A stretch of 64,000 nt of DNA from contig NW_012236499.1 of the NCBI RefSeq assembly GCF_000787575.1, positions 303,703 to 367,702 of the forward strand, given 5' to 3'. Both the position numbers and the translations under genes were made by a program. The notes under the pieces are model-generated. The model saw only the letters and a list, made by a program, of their open reading frames with translations. It made no database searches and was not told where the DNA came from. Positions within the stretch are counted from its first letter, which is position 1, and each line of letters begins with the position of its first letter. Shown piece after piece: positions 24,102 to 38,522 of the stretch. This DNA is from Acytostelium subglobosum LB1 (Eukaryota > Evosea > Eumycetozoa > Acytosteliales > Acytosteliaceae).

Positions 24102-25491
24102 CTTGTTTAGGAGAGTGGACCTCCAACTGCAACTATTTAAAGCTCCGGCTCAATGATGTGACATAGAAAACTCGGAATGGGCTTGCCCTCTGGAATACAA
24201 GTCTCATTAAAATAACCATTGTATGTGTTATATAGCTCGGCGATGTATCGATGTGATATAAATGTTTAATCTTTATTTATTCGTTGTTGTGGCGGGTGTG
24301 CATTCGATAATGACGGTACATGGTTGTCGTTGTTGGTACAGCTGCGACGTGGATAGTCTCGGTAATCGCGGCTCAAGCCCTGCCTTCCCTTAAAACCTTG
24401 TCCAATTCTAGGTATTTGCTTGAGCACTTTGGCCACTTCAAAGATGGCCATGAAGCGCTTCATTGGTGGCCAAATAAATGCGTTTGGCTATCTTCCAGAA
24501 CAAATCCAAGCTCTTTGGGTCGCAAGCTGGTAGTATCGACCACTCATGTAATGATGCTCCTTGATGTGAGTAGGCATTTGTTCCGGGTCCTGTGAGCCCT
24601 CCAATATATTGCAACCGCTATGATAATGTCATTCTTCCTGTGACAGCCGCCGCTGCTATTGACACCTCTGTTGCCACTCTGGTTGCCGTTGCTACTGCGG
24701 TTATCGTTGTTGCTGTTGCTACTGCTTCCAGGGAGCCAGATAGTGGGACGATCTGGTTGAGCTGTGAACAAGTTGACTGCACTAGACAGTTGAGTGGACT
24801 GCACAACAACATCATCATGGTCATCACAGGTGATAACTTCAGAAGCAACTTTGACCAGAGCTGCCACACACACAGTGTCGCTGGCCAATGGTTAGCGTTT
24901 TCAGAAAAGTATCAGCCTGACATATCCTGACAACCTTAAGTGGTTGGCTGCTCGTTCTTTTATCAGTCGCTGGTTTGAGGAGGGCACCGCGGAGGCTGTT
25001 TTGTCGAAAGCAACAATCAGACAACATCGATTGAATCAGTAAGAAAAGAGATTATGAATTGTATTTTAGTACAGGTATAAAAGAGTATTCATTGTTGATC
25101 TTCAACTCATACACGTTGTAGTGGTCCCCTTTATTTTTCAACATTGTCCCGATACAGGTGCCGAACACAGATTCATTTTCGGGAGAATTGATGAGATTAT
25201 TTAATTTAAATTAATTTACATAAATAGAATCTTGTTTCTTGAATTGAAATTGTGGGGGGAAAGTTCGAACTAGAAGCAAATTTCCCCTTATTACACATAC
25301 ACACAAACAACCACTACACACACACGTACATACACATACATACAACAGAAAGAAAGAGAGGTGTCATTGCAATGCTCCACAACAACAACAACAACAACAT
25401 CCCAGTGTAAATTGAACAATCTGCCTACACCTTTAATTCCTCAATTTCTTTGTAACAGAGTATAAATATACAAACAATATAACTTATTATT
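24102..25491. other. gene-poor tract with decayed coding-like sequence
   Basis: The first 150 bases are the tail of the ankyrin locus. Between about 24266 and 24890 the minus strand shows coding-like pieces in shifting frames: one with an Asn/Ser/Gly run (SNSNNDNRSSNGNQSGNRG, near 24700), one reading GPGTNAYSHQGASLHEWSIL (near 24600-24530), and one ending with FKGRQGLSRDYRDYPRRSC (near 24390). A plus-strand piece at about 24909-25039 (YPDNLKWLAARSFISRWFEE) also looks coding. None forms a whole gene. A decayed mobile-element gag or other dead gene is possible but not shown. 25040-25491 is AT-rich with CA repeats and the promoter of the next gene. Confidence 0.4.
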
Positions 25492-27715
25492 ATGAGCAGC
25501 AGTTCAGCAACATCATCAATGAAAAAGAAGAATAGTAAACAACATTCAGAGCATAGTAGTAGTAGTAGTAAAGGAAACAAACATCGTAACAACAACAACA
25601 GTCATGATTATATATTCACTGATGTCGATGTAGACGAGAACTCTGTTGATTTGATGCAGACTACACCAACACTGCCCATTGTCAAGAGCTCTGATCAACT
25701 TCAAGTGTTGCCATCAGGTGATCTAACTGTTCCTGTCACTTCATCCACCAATTCAACTACTACAACAACATCTGGTGCCACCACACAACCTGATGTCGCT
25801 GATGAAGAAGATGATGATCATGATAGACCATCAATAACAGTGACAACTCCTTCTGGAAAGGGAGAATCCACAACATCAACAACCACCACTACTACAGGCG
25901 ATGACAATCAGCACAAGGATGACTTGTCAAAGAACCAATCAAATATGCTCAGCAATGAAACAGAGGAGGTCATTGTCAGCCCTGTACAGACAGAGCGAAA
26001 CCCATTCAACTTGGAGAATAGGGAGTCCCATCAGTTGTACACCACAAAGATATTGGAGCGACAAAAGTCTCTAGAGAATGTACCACCAACCTACTCTCCA
26101 GACAAACAACTCTATACAAAGAGTAAGTGATCATTGATCTAGATCAAGAGAGAGATACTAACATCCCACACTTTAGGACATGCATTCATCAAGAAGATTG
26201 TAAACAAAGTGTACTATACCTTAAAGTCAGCGGCCTCAGAGGATCTGCTGTCATCCCAGAAGAATCAGATACTCAAAGAGTTGTTTAGGAATGTCACAGC
26301 TGAGTTGGATGACTCTGTACTAGGTAATCATCATCGCTACATCCATATATGTCAAGTCTGATACACACACACAGATACTAACAATCTGATTTGAATAGAG
26401 TACCTACAGAACAGATCATCTGGAAAGACTGGAAGTAATCAGAAGGAACTCCCATTCTCACCACTTCATCTATCAGATGCTGATCATCATCCGTCAAACA
26501 TGCCTGGATCACCACTGCCTCAAATGTCACTTGTGAATGAATTCTCCAACTCACCAATCAATGATGTCAAGCTGGCACAGATGCACAACATTGATCACCT
26601 GACACACTCTTATCCAATCCTTGACGACAAGGACAAACCAGTCAAGTACTATTATCAACTCATCAGTCAATACTTTTACAATGTTCCAGGCGAAGTGGAG
26701 AGGTTCAGACCATTGCTACACTGTCTTTGGAACAACCATTGGTGCATCCTAACATTTTCATCATTGTTCTATCTATGGGTATGTTGTAGTAGTAACATTT
26801 TGGAGCAACGACGTGATATACTAATCAACAATATACTACAGCTGATGGAGTATAGACTATCATTGATACCTCAAGTCAATGTATTCATAAAGTCAACCAA
26901 CAAACTGTTCTGGCATGACTTGGACTTTAACACTCAAAAGTTCAAGGACATCTACTTCACATTGAAGCAGAAGCTATTGGACAACAGCATTTGGATTGGA
27001 TTGAATGAGACAACAGACAGCAATGACCAAGGTCTGATGATTAGGAACAGACGACTCTGGATCGATTTCTATCACATTATCACAGTGTTCTATTTCCATT
27101 ACGAGGATAACGTCGACAAGAGTGACTTGGATGCCTTTAGACAACAGATGGACGTACAGTACAAAAAGAACATTGCAAACAGATTCGACATTGCTCACGA
27201 TGGCAGTGGCAACAACATCAGCAGCAGTAGCAGCAGTAGCAAAGGTGACGACCAAAATCAATTATCAATCGATGATATCTTTGTAAGAGGTATACTCAGA
27301 CAACTCTGTTTGATTAAGACTGAGGATGTTTTAATCAAGTATATAGAGTGTTGTACATTATTTAAAGGTATGTAGTTTTGAACACATTGATGGATGTGTT
27401 GTATCACTCAAACTTCTTCCACTAACAACTCACAATCAACAATCATCAGACTGGAACTTGAATGCTGTATCCAAGATCAAACTACAGTCATGTTTGTATT
27501 CATTTTCAAAGCCAGGCTCACCATTGCACCTACCAAGAGGTGTAAGGGTGGCATCACGTCAAACATTGGACACATTGTTCCCTGAGGGCAAGGTATCTCG
27601 TTACACAGTCAATTTGTTCTTTAGGCTTCTACACCCATATTATTCAACCAGTTCCATTGTTCACTGGGTTGTGGAGACTGCCAAACAATACTTTCCTTCA
27701 TTCCTTTTGAAGTAG
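25492..27715 (+). CDS. uncharacterised protein, Ser/Asn/Thr-rich N-terminus and conserved-looking C-terminal half
   Basis: I cannot name the family. The start is ATG 25492 (MSSSSATSSMKKKNSKQH). The first 200 residues are low complexity with acidic patches and an ERNPFNLENRE segment. Four exons join with GTAAGT/GTAATC/GTATGT donors (near 26125, 26324, 27367). The C-terminal part is globular and rich in aromatic residues (HNIDHLTHSYPILDDKDKPV; YNVPGEVERFRPLLHCLWN; SNDQGLMIRNRRLWIDFYHI). It ends with LPRGVRVASRQTLDTLFPEG and VNLFFRLLHPYYSTSSIVHW. There is no clear membrane segment. It is probably a cytoplasmic or nuclear eukaryotic protein; function is unknown. Confidence 0.8.
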
Positions 27716-27940
27716 TACTAGTAGCGATCAATAATAAATAGTAATATTTAAAATAACAGGGGTTCTTATTATTATTGCCGGTAAAGATATTGAGATACTA
27801 GATCACACAATAACTCTCCATGTTTCAATCAAAATCACCAAAGTGATTATACACTCTGGTAGTCACCTGATCATCAATGATTTCCAATCGAAGTAACCGT
27901 CTTGCAACGAAAAGTATTGCATATACTATTATTGTGATCG

Positions 27941-27958
27941 CACACACACACACACACA
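27941..27958. repeat. (CA)9 microsatellite
   Basis: Nine uninterrupted CA units in the spacer after the 25492-27715 gene. Confidence 0.97.
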
Positions 27959-28337
27959 TACACAAACACACTCATTCTCACAAACCACTTGATGAGTGGA
28001 TAATGGGGAATACTCCCACATGTCATATGACATGACGTCGATACTCAGTATCATCATAGTACCACCCCCACTACTCAACACAAATGACTGACAGTCACTC
28101 GCTGTTTCGGATCTCAAACGACATGTCTTACAGGGAAATCCTTTTGTAACATTACTGGTTGTAGACTAGATTACTCTGGATGTGGATATCGGGGTATGGA
28201 ACATTAATAATTGGTGACACTCTTTGCTTTGCCGAATATCATATTCAGAAGTTAATGGGTATTTGCCAATTCTATCAACTTGTTTACCATATTAATATGA
28301 TGATACAATTTGATCCTATCGCCTACAATTCATTCAC

Positions 28338-28346
28338 TATATAAGG
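28338..28346 (+). promoter_or_regulatory. TATA-like element TATATAAGG
   Basis: It lies about 95 bp upstream of the ATG of the small gene at 28439, followed by a T-rich and AATC-rich leader, the usual dictyostelid promoter arrangement. Confidence 0.45.
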
Positions 28347-28438
28347 ACTGATTAATCATTCTTTTGTTCATCATTATCAATTACATTTATTCAATTATCA
28401 ACGTAATATTACTACCAATCAATCCTAATCAATCTAAA

Positions 28439-28702
28439 ATGTTGTACAGTAAGTACCACCATTGATCATTTTCACAGTGGGTATACATGGTCACTAATAA
28501 TATCAATCAATCTGTGATTACAGAGTCTCTTGCCAAGTTGAACGTCGGAAGCCAGGTCACCAAGAATAACCAAACCATCCAAATGAATGGTGCCACGGGA
28601 GTTGGTCAGTCTGCCAATGAAACTGCTCTCTTGGACATTTGCATTCCCTATCTGAATGTTCTCAACCTCATTGTGATCACCAACCTCAGCATTCACATCT
28701 AA
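28439..28702 (+). CDS. small two-exon protein, 62 residues, unknown function
   Basis: ATG at 28439 starts a 10-nt exon (MLY plus one base), with a GTAAGT donor at 28449 and a TTACAG acceptor ending at 28523. The second exon continues KSLAKLNVGSQVTKNNQ and ends ITNLSIHI with TAA at 28700-28702. A very short first exon followed by a small polar, Asn/Gln-rich then Leu/Ile/Val-rich peptide is reminiscent of the small dictyostelid developmental protein families, but I cannot match it to one. Well-formed splice signals and promoter support it; an antisense frame of similar size exists but has no such signals. Confidence 0.6.
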
Positions 28703-28902
28703 GAACACTATTGATCACATTCAAGTCCATCCTACCTGATTCTCCTCGTAACAATACTATCTCAATCACCTAAGCAATTACATCATACATTCCAACCTAC
28801 CTAATAAATTCAAAGTGGAAAGGTTCATGATCGGTCCCTCCCTATTGATCATCACAAACTTCAAAATTGAATCGTCATTCTACCGTTACTGACAATCATA
28901 CA

Positions 28903-30217
28903 ATGACAACAACAGCACAACACCAACAATCACAAGCAAGCATTGTGGATGATGACTCGAATGCATTGACAGACTATGAAGCTGCATTATATGATCGAGG
29001 CATTAGAGTATGGGGTGTGGATGCCCAGAACAGACTGCGTCGCTCAAGAGTACTGGTGGTTGGCTTGGGCGGCTTGAACTCTGAACTAGTAAAGAACATC
29101 GCTTTGGCAGGTGTTGGTCAGATCAACATCATTGATCATCACATCGTTACCCAACATGACATTGGTCTGTTCATCACATCACAGTGCGTTGGTCAAACTG
29201 TAAGTGTTGTTGATTGTTCGCTCAGACCTACCTACATACATACTCACACACGATACCCATTACAACAGAGAGCAGAGGCATCATTAGCAGGTATTGCAGA
29301 ACTCAATCCTCTCATTCATGTTAGAGCTGATACATTGTCACTGGATGCCATCGATAACGAATATGTTAAAGGCTTTACATTGGTCTGCGTTGATACATTG
29401 GACTCTGCACTACAGCTACGTCTCAATGTTCTATGTAGGATGAACAACATTCCCTTCATTCTCACTCATTCATTTGGAATGCAAGCTTACTTCTTCTCTG
29501 ATCTCGGTCAGAAATTCCAATATTCAATCAAGTATGTTATTATGATACATTATAGGATGTTGGAGATCATTCACTGATAGAGCCTCTATATTACTACCAA
29601 AATAATAGGAAGAAGGTCAAGGTACCAATAGCCACGAACAATGGAAACAACAATGGCAACAACAGCAGCAGCAGCAGCAATGGACAACATAGTACAACTG
29701 CAGGTGAAACTGAAGAAAGAGAAGAGGTAGTTGAACAAGTGGCATCATTCGCAAGTCTCAATGATTCACTATCAATGCAATGGAATCAATTACCAAACAG
29801 AGTGTCGACTCTCTACTTTGCTTTGGCTTGTATGTGTCACAATCAAACCTAAACTCCAATGATGTTTTCTACTGACATCCAGACCTCTCTTTAGTACTCT
29901 ATCAATTCCAACAGTCACACAACAGACTTCCAGTGGCAACGTCAGAGAGTGACATCAAGGAGCTGCTTAAGATGCTGGAGGATAACAACAAGAGATACAA
30001 TATCACGCCAGTCAACAAGAATGCAGACATTGTCACGAGTGCAATGAGCCACTTGCACACTGAGATTGCACCTGTGTGTGCCATTGTTGGAGGAATCGTT
30101 GGTCAAGAGATAGTCAAGGTCATTTGTCGAGACAATGAGGTTCTAAACAACTTCTTCTTCTACGATGCCCTGAAGGGATCAGGACTTGTTGAGCCTGTAA
30201 ACATCCGATCCAAATAA
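28903..30217 (+). CDS. sae1: SUMO-activating enzyme subunit 1 (SAE1/AOS1)
   Basis: This is the adenylation-domain partner of UBA2 in the SUMO E1 enzyme. The start is ATG 28903 (MTTTAQHQQSQASIVDDD). The sequence YEAALYDRGIRVWGVDAQNRL, then RVLVVGLGGLNSELVKNIALAGVG and INIIDHH, is the nucleotide-binding block. DTLDSALQLRLNVLCR and THSFGMQAYFFSDLG follow. There are three or more short introns. A Ser/Asn insert lies near 29640-29690. The C-terminus holds IAPVCAIVGGIVGQEIVKVI and NNFFFYDALKGSGLVEP, both typical of SAE1. Length is about 360 residues, and as expected for SAE1 there is no E1 catalytic Cys domain. Confidence 0.95.
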
Positions 30218-30378
30218 ACCAAACTTAGGTTAGTGCCAGACGAACCTGATTCCAAAGAAGGTGTAGATGTGGGGGTGACTCCCGTTCCAAAACCCAAGTT
30301 GTCATGAGGACACCTTGTCTGACCCTTCATTCAATCTTCATAACACAACATACATACATATATAAGAAAGATACAGAA

Positions 30379-31791
30379 ATGTTTAGATCATTACTTTCTG
30401 TGAGATGGAGACCTCCTCCTACTCCTTCTCTTATTCGTTCATATAGTAGGTGCACCTCAGCTTCAACTACCACAACCACCACAACCTCAAGCTCCAGCAC
30501 AGAGACACCGACGACACCTACAATATCACCAGAGTCACTACTAGCACAGATACGAGCAATGAACAACACACCGAGCGATAGGATACTGACAGATACATTC
30601 GGAAGAAATCATACATACCTGAGGATATCATTGACTGAGCGATGCAACCTCAGATGCCAATATTGCATGCCTGAAGAAGGTGTGCCCCTTCAGCCATCAC
30701 ATATGATATTGAGCAACGATGAGATAGTACGTCTCTCTAGACTGTTTGTTCAGTCTGGTGTCAACAAGATAAGATTCACTGGTGGTGAACCTTTAGTAAG
30801 TGTTGTCAATCAATGAATCAGACTGATCATGATGGTGACTAACACTGTTTGGAAATAATAGGTTCGAAAGGATGTAGAGGCATTAATAGAGGAGATTGGC
30901 AAGTTGAAGGGATTAAAGACCATAGCAATGACAACCAATGGTATATTGTTGAATAGGAAGATTGATAGACTACATAAAGCTGGATTGAACCTTTTGAACA
31001 TCAGTCTGGACACGTTGGACACGAACAAATTCACCATCATCACACGACGACTGGGCTGGGAGCGAGTGATGGAGTCAATAGAGAAGGCACTGGCCCTGAA
31101 TCTAAATCCTGTCAAGATCAACTGTGTTGTCATGAAGGGTATCAATGACTATGAGGTATGATCATTCATCTTGGTCATGTCACAAGATCTTGTCAACTGA
31201 CACATCGCTCCAATCAATCAATCAGATATGCGACTTTGTAGAGATGACTAGGAACAAACCGATCGAGGTTAGATTCATAGAGTATATGCCATTCGATGGC
31301 AATCGCTGGAGTGATCAAAAGTTTGTCTCTTACAAGGAGATGCTTCAGTTGATCAAGAATAAGTTTGGCACGATAGACAAGGTCGAGGAGGACCATCCCA
31401 ACAACACATCAAAGACATATCAGGTACCTGGCTTCATGGGCAAAGTTGGATTCATCACTTCGATGAGTGAGCACTTTTGTAACTCTTGTAATAGACTACG
31501 AATCACTGCAGATGGCAATTTAAAGGTATGTTTAAATACTACCATCCATATGGATGTCAATCATCATTACATGATGACCAAGGTTCTAAATTCTTTCACC
31601 TACTCTCTTTTAGGTCTGCTTATTTGGGAATGCAGAGGTATCACTTAGAGACTTGATGCGCATTGGTGCCACCGATGAGGACTTGCTCAAGGTTATNAAA
31701 CTCTGCCGTGCTAAAGAAGAAAGCATCTCATGCAGGTATGTATGAGATTGCCAAGAGTCAGAATAGGCCAATGATATTAATAGGAGGATAA
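30379..31791 (+). CDS. mocs1: MOCS1A: GTP 3',8-cyclase (radical SAM) for molybdenum cofactor, with C-terminal Gly-Gly
   Basis: Converts GTP to 3',8-cyclo-GTP, the first step of molybdopterin synthesis, probably in mitochondria: [20 protein letters not shown] is a targeting-like start. The radical-SAM cluster motif is CNLRCQYC (near 30643), then RFTGGEPL. The second cluster region is [20 protein letters not shown]. The unspliced 3' end reads [20 protein letters not shown], then RPMILIGG and TAA at 31789-31791; the terminal GG is essential in the family. N at 31697 shifts the frame as written; ignoring that one character restores the family sequence. A GTATGT donor at 31736, inside the last codons, can instead send the transcript to MOCS1B. 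Confidence 0.93.
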
Positions 31792-31835
31792 TGATGAATA
31801 ACCATGCTCATGGCAATAAACTCGCCTTGCTGGTT

Positions 31836-31860
31836 TATTTATTATTATTATTATTATTCA
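31836..31860 (+). repeat. (TTA)n run directly before the MOCS1B acceptor
   Basis: About seven ATT/TTA units end 2 to 3 bases before the AG at 31861-31862. The tract is likely to be the pyrimidine-rich part of the 3' splice site and may vary in length. Confidence 0.85.
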
Positions 31861-31862
31861 AG

Positions 31863-32623
31863 GTTTGGTGCTCTGGTCAATTATTTCAATGTTGCTACAT
31901 CGTGCTCCAGTCCAGCTCACCAGGGTCAATCATATCAAGAGAACATTGACCAACAATGATCAAAGGATCGTCACACAAAGATGGTGGACCACAACAGTCA
32001 ACAAGACATCAACTAATATGATCAATGGTCTTGTTACAACTGCAGCTGCTGTCACATTCAATCAACATCAATGGCAGTCATCAAGATACTTCTCGACCAC
32101 CAAGAAGGGAACTGAAGATCTATTTACTCATATTGATCCAGCCAGGAACATGCCAACAATGGTTGATGTCTCCAACAAGACGATCACCAAGAGGACAGCC
32201 ACTGCCAGTGCTACCATCATCTTTCCAGAGAGTGTTTTGAGACAACTGACAGGACAGTCGTCATCAGAGGACATACAACAGGCAAAGGAGTTGGTGTCAA
32301 AGAAGGGACCAGTGTTTACCACGGCCATCGTGGCAGGTACAATGGCAGTGAAGAACACATCCAATCTAATACCATTCTGTCATCCACTGCCCATTGAGAA
32401 TTGCAAGATTGTCATTGGCATTGTATCCAGCACACAGGTCAAGGTTGAGTGTACTGTGAGTGTGATGCACAAGACTGGTGTGGAGATGGAGGCATTGACA
32501 GGATGTAGCGTCGCCAGTCTCACTATATATGACATGTGCAAAGCGTTATCTCACGACATCATTATCAATGACATCAAACTACTCTCAAAGAAGGGTGGAA
32601 AGAGTGACTTTGAACTTGAATAA
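31863..32623 (+). CDS. mocs1: MOCS1B (MoaC-like cPMP synthase) domain, fused by splicing or started at ATG 31889
   Basis: Converts 3',8-cyclo-GTP to cyclic pyranopterin monophosphate. The MoaC core starts after an N-terminal linker of about 90 residues: HIDPARNMPTMVDVSNKTIT-like text (near 32137), then GTMAVKNTSNLIPFCHPLPI, and VSVMHKTGVEMEALTGCSVA, with the catalytic His/Lys region; it ends GGKSDFELE. Spliced from 31735 to 31863 it is in phase (G|GT, giving ASHAG-LVLWS) and fuses to MOCS1A without the terminal Gly-Gly. Read alone it may start at ATG 31889 (MLLHRAPVQLTR), itself presequence-like. Both readings use the same frame. Confidence 0.93.
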
Positions 32624-32963
32624 ACAGTGTACGTGCGCTTTGCGCAACACGACCACCCAAGTTTGGAACAGGTTGTCAAGCAAACAACACACCAAAAAAC
32701 ACTTCCCACACCGACACCTACTCCTCGCTCTCCGTGTTAACAAACAGCCCATCATCACGAAAAACACATCACATTTATTTGAACCGGGCTGTGAAAGAGA
32801 GAAGGAAAGGTGATCACTGTTTCCCCTGTTATTGAGAAAGGTCATTGCTCTTTGCAGTTCCTCATCTATCTGTTCTATTACTATTACCTCTACACTACTA
32901 CATGTTATAATTATATTTAACTCTTTGTTACAAGAGACAGAAAGAACGCGAGCTTCATTCACG

Positions 32964-35174
32964 ATGCAAAACACTCTGGCTGATATAGGTTGGTTATTAT
33001 CATCAAACCTGCAGTAACATTGATGTTGATCATATTTAGCTAACATCTTTCCAAAATAATAATTATAATAATAATAGTACCACTTGTACTGTTCCTCTTG
33101 TACGTGTTGGTACTTGTAACAGGAATCCTATCAGGTATAACAGAGCTTGTCAAGCATAGAGCATCGTTCAACTCGATCAAACTGTTCTTCTATGCACTCT
33201 ACATCCTCAATGGACTATGTCGAGCTTTGATACTGGCATGGGGCATGAGCGAACAGTTGACAGGAGGTGAGTTCTATGCCAACTTCCCTGCCCTCTTATA
33301 TATATCATATGCTGGTCTACTGGCATTACAAATGTTGGTATCATATACTACTCCTCAGTCACATCTCGACAACATAATACCTAACAATCAACATGTTGAC
33401 AACAACAACAATAGGATACAGTTCTCACCTTCAGAAGGCTACACTCTACTTAATAGACAGAAGCAAAGGAATTGGTTTATGGTGAGATCTGGCACCAATT
33501 TATTGATTGGATGCAACTTGATCATGTACTTTACAGCATTCCTATTGTTTGGACTGGCAGAGCGAGAGATTGGTGACTCTACATCTATTGGCCACTTTAC
33601 CTCTAGTGACTCAATGCCCTATGCCGAGAGTGTCATCTACTCTGTGCTCGACTACTTCTTTATTACAATCGACCTCATCCTATTCCTTTCACACGCTCTT
33701 GTCGCCTACAAGACATTTAGAACATTCAGAGAAATCTATGGTGTACAAGTAAGTCGAGTCCACCTGTCTACACCTAGGTTATCATATCATCCACTGACAA
33801 TAACATTCTCTCACAAACATAGATTAACATTGCACATGCATCACTAATCCTGTTAATATTATGCAGGGCAATAATATTATTCCTAAGTCCAAACTCATCC
33901 AACAGCTCGTTGTCAATATCAACAGGCACCGATCAGTTTATAGTTTATACGTTGGTGTACTATATAATTGGAGAGATCATACCAGCCTTCTTGATAATCT
34001 ATATCGAGTTCATATTACCATATCATAGTGCAGACAGTTATATAGACCTTGGAACAGTCGACGGTATGTCCTGATATCACTTGACACATCTAGTTCGTAA
34101 TATCTAACAATCTATCAATCTATACACAGACCAAGAGTTGACGATACAGTTTGAACATGGTGAGATCATTGGACGAGGTGGAAGTGGAGCACAGATCAAA
34201 CGATGTACGATGCGAAATGGAAAGGGTGGCGATCCAAGGATATGTGTCGTCAAGACGATTGATGAACACGAGTGCAACAGCATCGACTATATACATCTAC
34301 AGGATGAGATACGTATCTATGAGTATATTCAAAAGAAGTCCAAGGGCACTGAGAATATACTCAACTACATATTGGCGTCCAAGTCCAAGTCTGAGCTGCG
34401 ACTCTACCTAGAGTACATGCCACACACACTGGAGAACTATCTGGTGGCTCGTTCCAACTGTGGCGACAAGCCTAATCTACAAAAGTACTTCCTCAACATA
34501 CACTTCTATGCAAGCAGCTTCCAGATGACTCCTCAACAGCCATACTTCTTTGAGAAGGATGCTGTGCTCACATGTCTTTTATCCATTGCTCAAGGTCTAC
34601 ATTTCCTACATTCAAATAATATCATTCATAATGACCTAAAGGTAAGTAGTTGGTTGACGACCCATACCACTGTTGATATTAACCAATCAACAATAGCCAA
34701 ACAATGTATTTGTAGTATTAGAGTATGACACAGAGATCAAACAGTGTAAGATAGGTGACTTTGACAATAGTATACTGTTGAGAGGCAAAGGTGACATTAT
34801 CAATGCCATTGACAGAGTGGATGATTACACTCCTTATTTCAAACACGATAGTATGTTGAACGATACAAAGACACAACCAACCAACCAACCAACCAATTAT
34901 TAACATATACATCCCTCTAACTACTTTAGTCTTGCAATTTGGAATGATAATCTACTACCTGTTGACATTGAACCTATTGCCAAAGTGCATGGGCTACCAT
35001 TCGTATCACGCACCAGCCCTACCGAAACTGGACCATCTGACAGACATCAAGTGGCTACCTATTGTGGACCTGTATCAACGATGTGTCAATGTTGATCGCT
35101 CCCAACGACCCAACACCCAAGAGATACTTAAGTTGTTGGAGTTGGAGAGAGAATACTCTGAACATCCCTTCTAA
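32964..35174 (+). CDS. seven-TM protein kinase (7TMK-like, THH1/TOM1-like membrane part plus kinase domain)
   Basis: The start is ATG 32964 in a 25-nt exon (MQNTLADI). The next exons code seven hydrophobic segments (LVLFLLYVLVLVTGIL; LFFYALYILNGLCRALIL; LLYISYAGLLALQML; LLIGCNLIMYFTAFLLFG; SVLDYFFITIDLILFLSH; SLILLILCRAIILFL; YIIGEIIPAFLIIYIEFI). A kinase domain follows: GEIIGRGGSGAQIKRC loop, CVVKTID with the Lys, HNDLKPNNVF in place of HRD, and GDFDNSILL in place of DFG. The activation segment is short and lacks APE; ILQFGMIIYYLL matches the DxxSFG helix. D. discoideum has known 7TM kinases of this design. Ligand and substrates are unknown, and activity is uncertain given the changed motifs. 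Confidence 0.88.
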
Positions 35175-35300
35175 ATAAATCATCATTTATTCCCTCGCAC
35201 ACAAACAACGATTTCGAAACGATCACGATTCGTTGTCATTGTCATCATTGAACTTACTCGTCTCTTGTACGAATAAGAAGTAGCGATAACAACATCAACG

Positions 35301-38457
<3,157 letters not shown>

Positions 38458-38522
38458 ACCGTCAAAACTAGTTACAGGTTGTACTTTGATTTATTACACA
38501 CATATATTGGTTGGATTGTTGT

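Larger units (their letters stand above)
27716..28438. other. spacer with CA microsatellite
   Basis: AT-rich, with a (CA)9 run at 27941-27958. No coding frame is supported. A TATA-like element lies at its right end, listed separately. Confidence 0.5.

Noticed and set aside
24592-24930. 112-residue plus-strand frame in the decayed tract
   Set aside because: Ala/Val/Thr-rich shadow of the Asn/Ser/Gly minus-strand piece; no consistent protein pattern. Mentioned only as part of the tract.
30304-30378. Upstream in-frame ATG for MOCS1A
   Set aside because: Would add 25 residues of spacer-like sequence before a normal presequence; ATG 30379 fits better.
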